NCBI GenBank assembly: GCA_937892395.1
Contig: CALAGJ010000146.1
Location: 1-64,000 of the forward strand
Length of the DNA: 64,000 bases
Direction of reading: 5' to 3'
Source: an uncultured Parafilimonas sp.
Lineage (GTDB): Bacteria > Bacteroidota > Bacteroidia > Chitinophagales > Chitinophagaceae
In this document: one piece after another, positions 55,097 through 64,000 of the stretch
How positions within the stretch are numbered: the first letter of the stretch is position 1
Layout: every line of letters starts with the position of its first letter
The notes under the pieces: model-generated
The model's input: the letters and a program-made list of their open reading frames with translations, nothing else
Told to the model about the DNA's origin: nothing
Database searches by the model: none
Position numbers and translations under genes: made by a program

Positions 55097-56245
55097 ATGA
55101 AAAAATGGTTGTTCATTATAATTTTGGCTTTTACTGGCAATAGAGGAATGTCACAGTCAGATAGCATTTGCCAGATTCGTATCAGTGTGTTAACTTGTGC
55201 TCCCGGGCAGGAACTCTATTCACTATTTGGACACACTGCACTCAGGATAACGGACACAGCTGCCCACCGAGATGTAGTTTATAATTGGGGTACTTTTGAT
55301 TTTACACAGCCGGGATTTTATACCGATTTCATGCGGGGCAAATTATTGTATTATGTGTCTGCTTGGACCATGCCGGAATTTATGTATGAATATCAAGCTT
55401 CCGGCAGAGCAGTATATGAGCAAATTTTGGATGCGAACTGCGCAGATAAAAAAGCCATTTTGGAAGCTGTTGCTTATAACCTCAAAACTGAAAATCTTTA
55501 TTATAAATATGATTTTCTGTTGGACAATTGTACGACACGAATTAGAGATATTATTTTAAAAAACATAAAGCCTGCGGCAAATGTTCGCTCTGTAGTGGAT
55601 GCAGGTACTACACACCGAAATCTGATACACCAATACTTGGACAAAGGCCATCAGCCCTGGAGTAAATTGGGTATTGATATATTGCTTGGCAGCAAATTAG
55701 ATGAACCTGTAACCATTCAAAGCAGTTATTTCCTCCCTGAATTTTTTATGAAAGGTCTATCATTAGCTACTGCATCAGGCCGTTTGATTACCCCTGCCAC
55801 AAATACTATATTGAAGGGTGGTGCGGCTGAAGCTACAGGTAGTACTTATACACCGTTAATTGCAATAGCAATATTTTGTGTGCTGTTGTATTTCTGTTGT
55901 AAAATTTCCGGTGGAAAATTTGCATTTATCGTTGATGCTTTACTCATGCTAATATCTGGTTTACTTGGCATTATATTATTATTTATGTGGTGGGGTACAG
56001 ATCATACAGTTTGTCAGAATAATTGGAATTTGATATGGGCTTTTCCGCTCAATTTTTTTATTGGTTTTTTATTGAAAAGGAACTATAGTTGGTTGAGGTA
56101 TTATTTTATGGCAATGGCAATTTTAAGCGGCTTACTATTGGTAGGATGGTTTTGGTGGCCGCAGGAATTGAATATTGCAATTGCTCCATTTGTACTATTG
56201 CTTTTCAATCGATATATTGCACATAGTGCAAAAAAAATATCCTGA
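55097..56245 (+). CDS. DUF4105 (Lnb periplasmic domain) membrane protein
   Basis: A 382-residue protein: signal peptide (1-18), a periplasmic DUF4105 domain (CAPGQELYSLFGHTALRITD, YNWGTFDFTQPGFYTDFMRGKL, LLDNCTTRIRDI) with conserved His and Cys residues, and a C-terminal membrane part of about four helices from residue 250. The N-terminal domain is related to Lnb, an intramolecular acyltransferase that remodels lipoprotein N-termini; the activity here is inferred. The alpha/beta hydrolase gene follows after 2 bases. Confidence 0.88.
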   Translation: MKKWLFIIILAFTGNRGMSQSDSICQIRISVLTCAPGQELYSLFGHTALRITDTAAHRDVVYNWGTFDFTQPGFYTDFMRGKLLYYVSAWTMPEFMYEYQASGRAVYEQILDANCADKKAILEAVAYNLKTENLYYKYDFLLDNCTTRIRDIILKNIKPAANVRSVVDAGTTHRNLIHQYLDKGHQPWSKLGIDILLGSKLDEPVTIQSSYFLPEFFMKGLSLATASGRLITPATNTILKGGAAEATGSTYTPLIAIAIFCVLLYFCCKISGGKFAFIVDALLMLISGLLGIILLFMWWGTDHTVCQNNWNLIWAFPLNFFIGFLLKRNYSWLRYYFMAMAILSGLLLVGWFWWPQELNIAIAPFVLLLFNRYIAHSAKKIS

Positions 56246-56247
56246 AT

Positions 56248-57057
56248 ATGCGGCAATCATTTCTTTACAGGGGCAATCAAGTTTCGTATTCAATACTGGG
56301 TAATGGCGTTGAATCTATCATGCTTATTCATGGATTTGGTGAGGATGGAGAAATTTGGCTACATCAGATTGAAGAGTTATCCAAGCAATATACAATTATT
56401 ATTCCGGATCTTCCGGGTAGCGGCTTGTCTGCTTATAATGGGGCCTTAGAAAGTATTGAAGATTTTGCAGAAGTACTTAAGGCATTAATGGATGATGCAA
56501 ACCTCAATGAAACAGTAATGCTTGGCCATAGTATGGGTGGTTATATCACACTTGCATTTGCTGAAAAGTATGCCGAAAAATTAAAAGGATTTGGGCTTAT
56601 ACATTCAACAGCTTTTGCAGACAGCGAGGAAAAAAAAGGAGTTAGGCTTAGAGGTATTGAAGCCATTGAACAGTATGGCGCTTTTGCTTTTCTCAAAAAT
56701 ACCATTCCGAATCTTTTTGGTGCTGAGTTTAAAATGGATCATAAGCAGCAGGTGGACGAGCTCATTGCACGAAGTGCACAATTTAGTATTTCGGCTCTAC
56801 GGCAATATTATACTATAATGATGCAGCGAAAAGACAGGTGTGCTGTTCTTCAAAAAAGTAGCATCCCTATACTTTTTGTTATAGGAAGTGAAGATATTGC
56901 CTCCCCACCTACTGATGTATTCAAGCAGGTACATTTGCCTCATAATAGTCAAGTGGTATTTTATGAATCTACCGGGCATATGGGCATGTGGGAGCAGCCT
57001 ATGGAATTATTGAAAACAATTGAATCTTTTATGCTTAATATTGCAGTCCTACCATGA
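56248..57057 (+). CDS. alpha/beta hydrolase
   Basis: A 269-residue serine hydrolase. Nucleophile elbow GHSMGGY (Ser about residue 94), oxyanion region LIHGFGEDGEIW, acid in GSEDIASPP and catalytic His in STGHMGMWE. Substrate unknown. The gene overlaps the start of the following CHU_C gene (ATGA), which suggests coupled translation. Confidence 0.88.
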   Translation: MRQSFLYRGNQVSYSILGNGVESIMLIHGFGEDGEIWLHQIEELSKQYTIIIPDLPGSGLSAYNGALESIEDFAEVLKALMDDANLNETVMLGHSMGGYITLAFAEKYAEKLKGFGLIHSTAFADSEEKKGVRLRGIEAIEQYGAFAFLKNTIPNLFGAEFKMDHKQQVDELIARSAQFSISALRQYYTIMMQRKDRCAVLQKSSIPILFVIGSEDIASPPTDVFKQVHLPHNSQVVFYESTGHMGMWEQPMELLKTIESFMLNIAVLP

Positions 57058-59738
57058 AGCGCATACCTATCATATTATCCGTGTTGTTTTTTTTCTGCAC
57101 AGACTTATTTGCAGGGCATATCAATGGGGGTGAACTTTTTTATCAGTATTTAGGACCGGGAGCAGCTACCAATACTAGTAGATACCAATTATCTGCCCGG
57201 CTTTTTAGGGATGCTACAAAAGCCTGTGGCACAAGTGGGAGTATAGCCTGCTTGCCAGCGTACGTTTATATATCAGTCTTTGAAAACGCATTTCCCTTCA
57301 CAAAAATTACTGATATCAAAATAAATAAGACTGAATCCAAGATTATTAAGCTGACCACATATCCTTCTTGTATTTCCAGTAAGCCGGAGGTGAGTTATGA
57401 GGCTTATACATATAGTGGTACAGTTACTTTAAATAATAATGACGTTGGCTACGTCCTTATTTATCAAACTTGTTGTAGGGCGCAAAATGATAATCTTGGC
57501 CCTGATCCAGAAACATTGAGTTTTATTCCGGGCTCTACTTATACAGCAACTATTCCCGGGTCAAAAATCTTGCCCGGCGATTTTAATAGCTCATCGGTTT
57601 TTAATTTGAAAGACACAGTTATTACCTGCAAGGAATCTTTTTTTAAGTTTGATCTGGGTGCCACTGATATCGATGGCGACACACTTTCTTATGAATTTGT
57701 GGCAGCTTTTGATGGAGGTGAATTTACCTCTGCCATAGATGAAGCACCCAAATCTTTTAATTTTGAAGCGGTTGGTTATGAACCTCCCTATAGTGCTATA
57801 GAGCCTATGGGTAGTACTGTAACCATTGATCCTACAACTGGTACTATAAGTGGAATAGCTCCTGTCACCGGGGACTATGTGGTATGTGTAGTATGTTATG
57901 AATGGAGAAACGGGAAAGTCATTGCTGAACATAGAAAAGATTTTACCTTCAAAGTAAATAATTGCAGCCTACCCGAAGTTCAATTACAAGATGATCAATT
58001 TAACAGTGGTGGGTTAGTAGTAAATTACATAAATTGTAATTCCAATACAATTCAATTTGAAAATATAAGACCTGATCCTTTGGGATTAATCAACTCCTAT
58101 TATTGGGATTTTGGTGTTACTAGCACCGATGCCGATACCTCCTTAGAGGAGAATCCGATTTATAGCTTCCCGGATACCGGCATTTATACCATTACTGTTA
58201 TTGCAAACCGAGGTGAGGAATGTACAAAAACAGCCTCTGCCTTGGTGGCTATATATCCTGGGTTTAATACCGATTTTTCAGTAAATGGCAGCTGTATACA
58301 GGCTCCATATCAATTTACCGATCTCACCACAGTCAAATATGGTACTGTAGTTGCTTGGTCATGGGATTTTGGTGAAACAGGACTTTCAACTGATGTCTCT
58401 AACTTTCAAAATCCATCATACACTTTTGTAACAACCGGGGAAAAAAAAGTAAAGCTTTTTTCCTTTTCCAGTAAAGGCTGTATAGATTCATTGGAATATG
58501 TATTACCAATAACACCGGGGCCACAACTATCAGTACCGTTTGCAGAAACAGTCATCTGTTCCGTAGATTCATTGGATTTATCAGTCACTGCCATTACTCC
58601 AAATCCCCAATACACGTGGTCTCCTAATTATAATATTTTAAATGCCAATACAGCGACGCCTAAGGTTTTTCCAAAAATAGATACAGAATATAAAATTCGT
58701 GTGGATGATGGGGCTTGTAAAGATTCATTAACCATAAATGTAAAAGTTGTAGATAAAGTGATAGCCGAGCTTTTGCCAGATACGGTCATTTGCAAAACGG
58801 ATCAAATTTTAATTAGAAATAATACAAATGCCATCAACTTTATTTGGTCACCATCTACTGATTTGAGTGCCTCAGATATTGCAGAGCCAACTGCAACTCC
58901 CGGGAAGGATATACAATATAATTTAGAAGCTTCTGTGGGATCTTGTATGACAAACGCTTCTGTAATCGTTAGTGTGGTGCCCTACCCAATAGCAGATGCC
59001 GGGGAATCGGCTACAATATGCTTTGGTAAATCTGTGCAGCTCAATGCCAGCTCAGATGGAAGCAGCTACACATGGACACCAAATCAAACGCTTGTGCAAT
59101 CAAATACTTTGAGCCCAACAGCGGGACCTATAAGCACCACAAAATATTTTCTCTATGCTTATGATACCAAAGGATGTCCAAAGCCAGGTGTTGATTCTAC
59201 ACTTGTTACAGTCATTCCAAAACTTATAGCCAATGCAGGCAAGGATACAACAGTTGTCATTCAACAACCTTTGCAATTCAATGCCACAGGTGGTACTACT
59301 TATGAATGGACACCTCCCATTTATTTGAGTGATCCAACCATTGGAAACCCTGTCGGCATTTATCAATCAGGTACAAAAAAAATTAGTTATCTTTTAACTG
59401 CAATTTCTCCTGAAGGTTGTATTGCTACAGACAGCATAACCGTTACCGTATTCCAAACAAAACCGGACTTGTTTATACCTACTGCTTTTTCACCGAACAA
59501 TGATAACTTAAATGACTATTTTAAGCCATCTGTTATTGGGATGAAGCAGCTTAACTATTTTAGTGTATTCAATAGGTGGGGTCAATTAATGTTTACGACC
59601 AATAAACTAAATGAAGGATGGGATGGCATATTTAAAGGAGTTAAACAACCATCAGGCACTTATGTGTTTATTGCAGAAGCCATTACTTATTTGGGAAATG
59701 TTGTTCGGAAAAAAGGCACTGTACAATTGATTCGATAG
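57054..59738 (+). CDS. large secreted PKD-repeat protein with gliding-motility (CHU_C) C-terminal domain
   Basis: An 894-residue exported protein: signal peptide (1-20), an N-terminal region with GGELFYQYLG, several PKD/Ig-like repeats with the YxWDFG motif (YYWDFGVTS, WSWDFGETG) and TWSPN / TWTPN motifs, and at the end the gliding-motility-associated domain PTAFSPNNDNLNDYFKP ... FNRWGQLMFTTNK ... GWDGIFKG ... GTYVFIAEA. The last domain is a type B signal for the type IX secretion system. Probably a cell-surface adhesin or matrix protein. Confidence 0.9.
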   Translation: MKRIPIILSVLFFFCTDLFAGHINGGELFYQYLGPGAATNTSRYQLSARLFRDATKACGTSGSIACLPAYVYISVFENAFPFTKITDIKINKTESKIIKLTTYPSCISSKPEVSYEAYTYSGTVTLNNNDVGYVLIYQTCCRAQNDNLGPDPETLSFIPGSTYTATIPGSKILPGDFNSSSVFNLKDTVITCKESFFKFDLGATDIDGDTLSYEFVAAFDGGEFTSAIDEAPKSFNFEAVGYEPPYSAIEPMGSTVTIDPTTGTISGIAPVTGDYVVCVVCYEWRNGKVIAEHRKDFTFKVNNCSLPEVQLQDDQFNSGGLVVNYINCNSNTIQFENIRPDPLGLINSYYWDFGVTSTDADTSLEENPIYSFPDTGIYTITVIANRGEECTKTASALVAIYPGFNTDFSVNGSCIQAPYQFTDLTTVKYGTVVAWSWDFGETGLSTDVSNFQNPSYTFVTTGEKKVKLFSFSSKGCIDSLEYVLPITPGPQLSVPFAETVICSVDSLDLSVTAITPNPQYTWSPNYNILNANTATPKVFPKIDTEYKIRVDDGACKDSLTINVKVVDKVIAELLPDTVICKTDQILIRNNTNAINFIWSPSTDLSASDIAEPTATPGKDIQYNLEASVGSCMTNASVIVSVVPYPIADAGESATICFGKSVQLNASSDGSSYTWTPNQTLVQSNTLSPTAGPISTTKYFLYAYDTKGCPKPGVDSTLVTVIPKLIANAGKDTTVVIQQPLQFNATGGTTYEWTPPIYLSDPTIGNPVGIYQSGTKKISYLLTAISPEGCIATDSITVTVFQTKPDLFIPTAFSPNNDNLNDYFKPSVIGMKQLNYFSVFNRWGQLMFTTNKLNEGWDGIFKGVKQPSGTYVFIAEAITYLGNVVRKKGTVQLIR

Positions 59739-59806
59739 TTATTCAACAAATTTCAAACTAGAATTTTTAGAGTATTATGTTGCCATTATATTGCTAATAT
59801 TTTTTT

Positions 59807-60964
59807 ATGGTTTCTTCAAAACTTCCTGAGGCTGGCACCACAATTTTTACTGTGATGAGTCAATTGGCCCAGCAGCATAATGCCATCAATTTGGGTCAGG
59901 GTTTTCCAGATTTTACAATGAGTGATTCACTCATTAATTTAGTGTATAAAGCAATGCAGGATGGCGGTAATCAATATGTGCATACAAATGGTTTGCCCAT
60001 ACTTAGGCAGCGCCTATCGGATAAAGTAAAGCATCTGTACTCTAATGATATTGATGCTGATCAGCAAATTACGATAACACCCGGAGGCACCTATGCAATA
60101 TACACAGCACTTACCTGTTTTCTGCAGCCGGGTGATGAAGTAATCGTATTTGAACCGGCTTATGATAGTTATATACCCAATATAGAAGTTAATGGTGCAA
60201 AGGCCGTTCGTATAGCTTTATCATTCCCTAAATATCGTATTCCCTGGCAACAAGTGTCTGATGCTATTTCTAATCGCACAAAGGCCATTATTATAAATTC
60301 ACCACACAATCCCACTGGTGCCGTACTTGATGAAAATGATATTGCAGCTTTGACTTTATTGGTCCAAAAGCATAACCTGATTGTTATTAGTGATGAAGTA
60401 TATGAGCATTTAATTTTTGATAGCAAACCGCACCTCAGCATTCTAAAATATCCTGCATTGATGGAGCGGAGTTTTGTCTGTTTTTCTTTTGGTAAAACCT
60501 ATCACTGTACGGGTTGGAAAATGGGCTATTGCATCAGTAGTCCTTCTCTTATGCATGAATATAGAAAGGTTCATCAATTCAATGCATTTAGTGTAAATAG
60601 TGCCATGCAGTATGGGTTGGCTGAATATCTAGCAGATACAGATGCTTATTTATCATTGGGCAAATTTATACAGTCTAAAAGAGATTATTTTCAGCAACTT
60701 ATGCAATCAACTGCCTTTGAACCAATACCCAGTTATGGAAGTTATTTTCAATGCTATCAGTACAATAAAATTTCAGATAAACCGGATATGGAATTTGCAA
60801 AAATACTCACACAACATGCAGGTGTAGCTACCATACCTATGAGTGCCTTCTATAAAACAGGAGAAGATAATAAAGTACTCCGTTTTTGCTTTGCTAAAAA
60901 AGAAACAACATTAGAGCAAGCAGTTGAAAGGCTTGTGGATTATTGCAGAAAAAATTACACCTGA
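59807..60964 (+). CDS. methionine aminotransferase (YbdL-like, PLP class I)
   Basis: A 385-residue PLP-dependent aminotransferase. The PLP lysine is in SFGKTYHCTGWKMGY; NSPHNPTGAVL and ISDEVYEHLIFD are typical of class I. The N-terminus TIFTVMSQLAQQHNAINLGQGFPDF is the wording of YbdL/MtnE-type methionine aminotransferases, which make 4-methylthio-2-oxobutanoate or run the reverse reaction in methionine salvage. Other keto-acid substrates are possible. No other salvage genes are adjacent. Confidence 0.9.
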   Translation: MVSSKLPEAGTTIFTVMSQLAQQHNAINLGQGFPDFTMSDSLINLVYKAMQDGGNQYVHTNGLPILRQRLSDKVKHLYSNDIDADQQITITPGGTYAIYTALTCFLQPGDEVIVFEPAYDSYIPNIEVNGAKAVRIALSFPKYRIPWQQVSDAISNRTKAIIINSPHNPTGAVLDENDIAALTLLVQKHNLIVISDEVYEHLIFDSKPHLSILKYPALMERSFVCFSFGKTYHCTGWKMGYCISSPSLMHEYRKVHQFNAFSVNSAMQYGLAEYLADTDAYLSLGKFIQSKRDYFQQLMQSTAFEPIPSYGSYFQCYQYNKISDKPDMEFAKILTQHAGVATIPMSAFYKTGEDNKVLRFCFAKKETTLEQAVERLVDYCRKNYT

Positions 60965-61005
60965 GATTTGAAAGGAAATTTACAAAGTCAATTTCAAACA
61001 TTTCA

Positions 61006-61821
61006 TTAAACAAATAAATCCTGGTAAAGCTGCGCACCTGGTACCACACTATAACCAGATAAATCTGTGATACCTTCTTTAGCTAACACCTGTTCATCTA
61101 TAAAAGTATGCCCAGTGCAGGATTGTGCAGGTTTGCTTAAAATATAATATGCTGCATCTGATAATATAGCAGGGGTTCTACTCATTTTAGCCAACATTTC
61201 ACCACCCAATAAATTGCGCACAGCAGCTGTATCAATCGTAGTTCTTGGCCACAAAGCATTTGAAGCAATTGGATAAGCTTTCAGTTCTTCTGCCCATCCC
61301 AGTGCCATCATACTCATATTGAATTTACTCAAAGTATAAGCCACATGTGGGCCCAACCATTTTGGAATAATATTTATAGGTGGGGAGAGTGTGAGTATAT
61401 GTGCATTACTGCTTTTTTTCAAGTATGGAATACAATGTTGTGTTACTAAAAACGTACCTCTTACATTAATGTCATGCATCAGGTCAAAACGCTTTGCAGG
61501 AGTTTGTTCTGTATTGGTAAGTTGAATAGCTGATGCGTTGTTGATGACAATATCAATACCTCCAAATGCTTCTACACCTTGCTGCACAGCAGCAGCAATT
61601 TGCTCTTCAAAACGTATATCTGTTTTTATACCAATAGCTTTACCACCAGCGGCTTCCATTTCTGCGGCAGCAGAAAAGATGGTGCCACCCAATCGTGGAT
61701 CTTCTTCTGTACTCTTTGAGGCAATGATGATATTTGCTCCTTCTGCGGCCATCTTCATTGCAATAGCTTTACCTATACCTCTACTGGCACCTGTAATAAA
61801 AACAGTCTTATTTTGAAACAT
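61006..61821 (-). CDS. short-chain dehydrogenase, HSDL2-like
   Basis: A 271-residue SDR with the NAD(P) motif TGASRGIGKAIA, the NNAS segment (VINNASAI), and the catalytic YTLSK. HILTLSPPINIIPKWLG is characteristic of the HSDL2 subgroup, whose animal members are peroxisomal and of unclear substrate. The sterol carrier domain of animal HSDL2 is absent. ATG 61821 (MFQNKTVFITG) is preferred to the longer frame. Confidence 0.9.
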   Translation of the reverse strand: MFQNKTVFITGASRGIGKAIAMKMAAEGANIIIASKSTEEDPRLGGTIFSAAAEMEAAGGKAIGIKTDIRFEEQIAAAVQQGVEAFGGIDIVINNASAIQLTNTEQTPAKRFDLMHDINVRGTFLVTQHCIPYLKKSSNAHILTLSPPINIIPKWLGPHVAYTLSKFNMSMMALGWAEELKAYPIASNALWPRTTIDTAAVRNLLGGEMLAKMSRTPAILSDAAYYILSKPAQSCTGHTFIDEQVLAKEGITDLSGYSVVPGAQLYQDLFV

Positions 61822-62024
61822 ATAAATATTTTTGGTGGAAAGATAAGTCTGTAAACAATATTGAGGCATCATCTTATTGATGAACTTTATTTCAGGAAAC
61901 TTATTCCCTTCAATTTACAATTATATAGCAAGAAAAAATGAAAAGTCAACCATGATTTTTTTAGTACGAGTAGCGATAAGTGCTAAGCAAAATTATTTTA
62001 TCGGGTTTTATTTTATTATCAGAA

Positions 62025-62945
62025 TTAATACAAACTTGATTCCTGAATAGCTATCTGCAATAATTTTTCAATTGCTGTTGGCGATGTTTCAATACCATGC
62101 CCGGTATTCTGTAACACATGAATATTGCCCAATGATTTTATATTTTTTTTTGCGGCTTCAATCGTTTTTTTATATGGAAATAAAATATCTTTTTCACCAA
62201 GCACTAAGTGTGTAAGTGAACTTATTCTTTGAAGCTCTTGTTTGCCCATTACATAAGGGAACTGTGATCGGTTATTAAAATATCTGATAGCAAACATTTC
62301 ATAATCTATGAGCAGTTTAAATGCCTGTGGCGATACAACATGATTGTCTTTAAAAAATATGGCTTCTTCTAAAAATTTTGATACATTTTTTTCTGTGGTA
62401 CTCAATACAGGAAGCGCATTGTAATATAGATTCTTAAAGTTGGGTGAAAATTGTTGCAACCCTGCGGGATTCATGAGTACAGCATGCTTTACTATTGATG
62501 GATTTACCATGCAAAGCTTTTTGCATACAAATGCGCCAAATGACACACCGGCAATGGTTGCAGTTGATATATGCAATTGCTGCAATACTGCTGCTGCCCA
62601 TATACCATAATCATCTGTACGTACATCCGGAGAGGCTCCATTGCTTAAAGAAGGTTGACCATTGGTTTCAACCATATACACACGAAAATCATTGCGCAGC
62701 GGTGCCAGTACATTATCCAAATCCCAGAACAAAGCACTTGTTCTAAACCCTGGAAAGAGCACAATAGCAGGTAGATTTTTTTGCTCATGATTGCATGACC
62801 AAACTACAGTGTTGCCCAACTCGGTTTGGACAATAATTTTTTTATATTTTACTTGATTGAGTGCTTCTAATTGCTCCAGCCATTCATTAAAAAAATGAAC
62901 TGCTTGTTTATTATTTTTAAAAGTTGATACACGGGCAATATGCAT
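62025..62945 (-). CDS. alpha/beta hydrolase
   Basis: A 306-residue hydrolase. LFPGFRTSALFWD forms the oxyanion region, GVSFGAF the nucleophile elbow (Ser about residue 141), LGEKDILFP the acid region and NTGHGIE the catalytic His. The small GxSxG variant (G-V-S-F-G) occurs in esterase/lipase-like members. It starts 13 bases after the stop of the BNR-repeat gene, so the two may be co-transcribed. Confidence 0.85.
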   Translation of the reverse strand: MHIARVSTFKNNKQAVHFFNEWLEQLEALNQVKYKKIIVQTELGNTVVWSCNHEQKNLPAIVLFPGFRTSALFWDLDNVLAPLRNDFRVYMVETNGQPSLSNGASPDVRTDDYGIWAAAVLQQLHISTATIAGVSFGAFVCKKLCMVNPSIVKHAVLMNPAGLQQFSPNFKNLYYNALPVLSTTEKNVSKFLEEAIFFKDNHVVSPQAFKLLIDYEMFAIRYFNNRSQFPYVMGKQELQRISSLTHLVLGEKDILFPYKKTIEAAKKNIKSLGNIHVLQNTGHGIETSPTAIEKLLQIAIQESSLY

Positions 62946-62958
62946 ACATCAGATTTTA

Positions 62959-64000
62959 TTAATCCTCCGCTTCCATTCTAATAACAGGAACCGTTTTTTC
63001 ATGTATCAATTGATTAAGATATACTAAATCATTTTGCTTGATAGCTTCAAAAGATTGCAGGTACTTATCTGCCTTCAAACTTAATTCTGCAAATGCATCA
63101 TAAGCTTGTTGTGGTGGAGCTGTATTGCCACTTGATGCAAAGTTGTAAATACTTGCCATTTGATCATTGATTCGAATGGGGTAATTCAATACATCTTGCG
63201 GACTCTTTGATTTGGTTTGGTACAGAGCTTCTTCTATAGCAGTAATTTTTTTCTGAATACTGTCTGCCATAGTAGTAATTACTTTATATTGAGTTGTATC
63301 CATATCTTTTGTAAAATCTTTGATCTGACTACGCAGTGTGCGTATGTTTTTTATTGTCTTTTGTATTTCATTAAATTTATTTTTTACCTGCAATAAAAAA
63401 TTTACTTGAGCATCATAATCTGCCTGGGTCATTTTTTGATTTGGATTTGCTAAAATTTCAACTTCTTTGAATGTGCTATCTGTACTTGTTTTCAATTGAA
63501 AAGTATATTTACCCGGTGCCACTTTTAACCCGCTTATTTCTGAGCCATTCCACATAACTAAGTCATCAATTTTTATTGTAGCCGGATATTCTAAATTCCA
63601 AATGAGCTTATTCATACCTGCTGCATATTGAAATTTATCTTCCTCCTTTTCAGCAGTTTTACTCCAGGTTTTTATTAATTCCTTTTTATTATTGAATAAG
63701 TTTACTTCAATTGTTTCCTTTGCTTTTTGTTCTGTAAGCCAATACTGCAGCACAACACCATTTGGAGGATTTGTACCATTGTTTCCCGAGTGCTGACTCA
63801 CATATCCATCACTGCGATATGCAGGCATGGGTTGATATACAAACCAATCGTTTTGCATAATGCCATCCATTCTTTTTTGCACGGCTGATAAATCATCCAA
63901 CACCCAAAAACTTCTACCCTGTGTTGCTATGATCAAATCATTGTTTTTGATGGTGATATCAGTAATGGGAACTATTGGTAAATTGAGTTGAAAAGGCTTC
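62959..64000 (-). CDS. BNR/VPS10-type beta-propeller protein, C-terminal part
   Basis: Partial: the frame continues past the right edge of the window. The visible 346 residues begin inside a propeller blade (DLIIATQGRSFWVLDDLS), then an Ig-like domain (about 60-160) and a long helical region. This is the C-terminal wording of large secreted WD40/BNR-repeat 'glycosyl hydrolase-like' proteins of Bacteroidota; many are annotated as sialidase-like, but no enzymatic motif is in the visible part. Confidence 0.75.
   Translation of the reverse strand, partial: KPFQLNLPIVPITDITIKNNDLIIATQGRSFWVLDDLSAVQKRMDGIMQNDWFVYQPMPAYRSDGYVSQHSGNNGTNPPNGVVLQYWLTEQKAKETIEVNLFNNKKELIKTWSKTAEKEEDKFQYAAGMNKLIWNLEYPATIKIDDLVMWNGSEISGLKVAPGKYTFQLKTSTDSTFKEVEILANPNQKMTQADYDAQVNFLLQVKNKFNEIQKTIKNIRTLRSQIKDFTKDMDTTQYKVITTMADSIQKKITAIEEALYQTKSKSPQDVLNYPIRINDQMASIYNFASSGNTAPPQQAYDAFAELSLKADKYLQSFEAIKQNDLVYLNQLIHEKTVPVIRMEAED

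Overview
The window is a piece of a chromosome from a Bacteroidota bacterium, most likely a member of the Chitinophagaceae or a close relative. The signs are low GC content, an outer-membrane TonB receptor with an N-terminal carboxypeptidase-regulatory domain, a gliding-motility C-terminal (CHU_C) surface protein, a likely type IX secretion C-terminal tail, DUF2807 lipoproteins, and promoters of the Bacteroidota type (TTTG, about 20 bases, then TAnnTTTG) in front of gapA, eno, tatA and pgk. Most of the sequence is core housekeeping DNA in short operons on both strands. I saw no prophage, insertion sequence or CRISPR array.

Layout. 1-8.0 kb: end of an MlaF-like ABC ATPase, a lipoprotein, purine nucleoside phosphorylase, an M14 carboxypeptidase, a TonB receptor/DUF2807 pair and a small membrane protein. 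8.1-15.0 kb: an RNA-repair and tRNA island, all on the minus strand (below). 15.4-33.5 kb: enolase, pheT, zapA with a coiled-coil partner, a lipoprotein, ribonuclease Y, L19, tatA, gatA, a lytic transglycosylase, pabB, a highly acidic protein, purA, a DUF898/M48 pair, gapA and pgk. 33.5-36.5 kb: a decayed exported-protein gene, then lemA and two TPM-domain proteins. 36.5-43.2 kb: an imelysin/di-haem pair, murB, glutathione peroxidase, glpF and glpD. 43.2-49.7 kb: dispersed hairpin repeats, an AraC-type regulator, a giant exported protein and a surface protein. 49.7-55 kb: a FAH-family hydrolase, a compact neuB-neuC-neuA set for a CMP-activated nonulosonic (sialic-acid-like) sugar, and an MFS transporter. 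55-64 kb: a DUF4105 membrane protein, hydrolases, the CHU_C protein, a methionine aminotransferase, an HSDL2-like SDR and the end of a BNR-repeat protein.

The most interesting region is 8.1-15.0 kb. Read on the minus strand from 15.0 kb downward it holds: a candidate promoter; two (perhaps three) tiny ORFs, two of them followed by a strong intrinsic terminator that can pair alternatively with the ORF (attenuator architecture); twelve closely packed tRNA-like genes with nearly all different anticodons and several abnormal anticodon arms; a YkuK/DUF458 RNase H-fold protein; a BCS1-like AAA ATPase; two more damaged or truncated tRNA-like genes; a 51-codon ORF; a slipin/SPFH protein with a threefold repeated N-terminal extension; and the RNA ligase RtcB. 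RtcB rejoins RNAs with 2',3'-cyclic phosphate and 5'-OH ends, the products of anticodon nucleases. I infer that the island is a tRNA repair/replacement system whose expression may be controlled by translation of the small leader ORFs. That functional link is inference; the gene order, tRNA folds and hairpins are read from the sequence.
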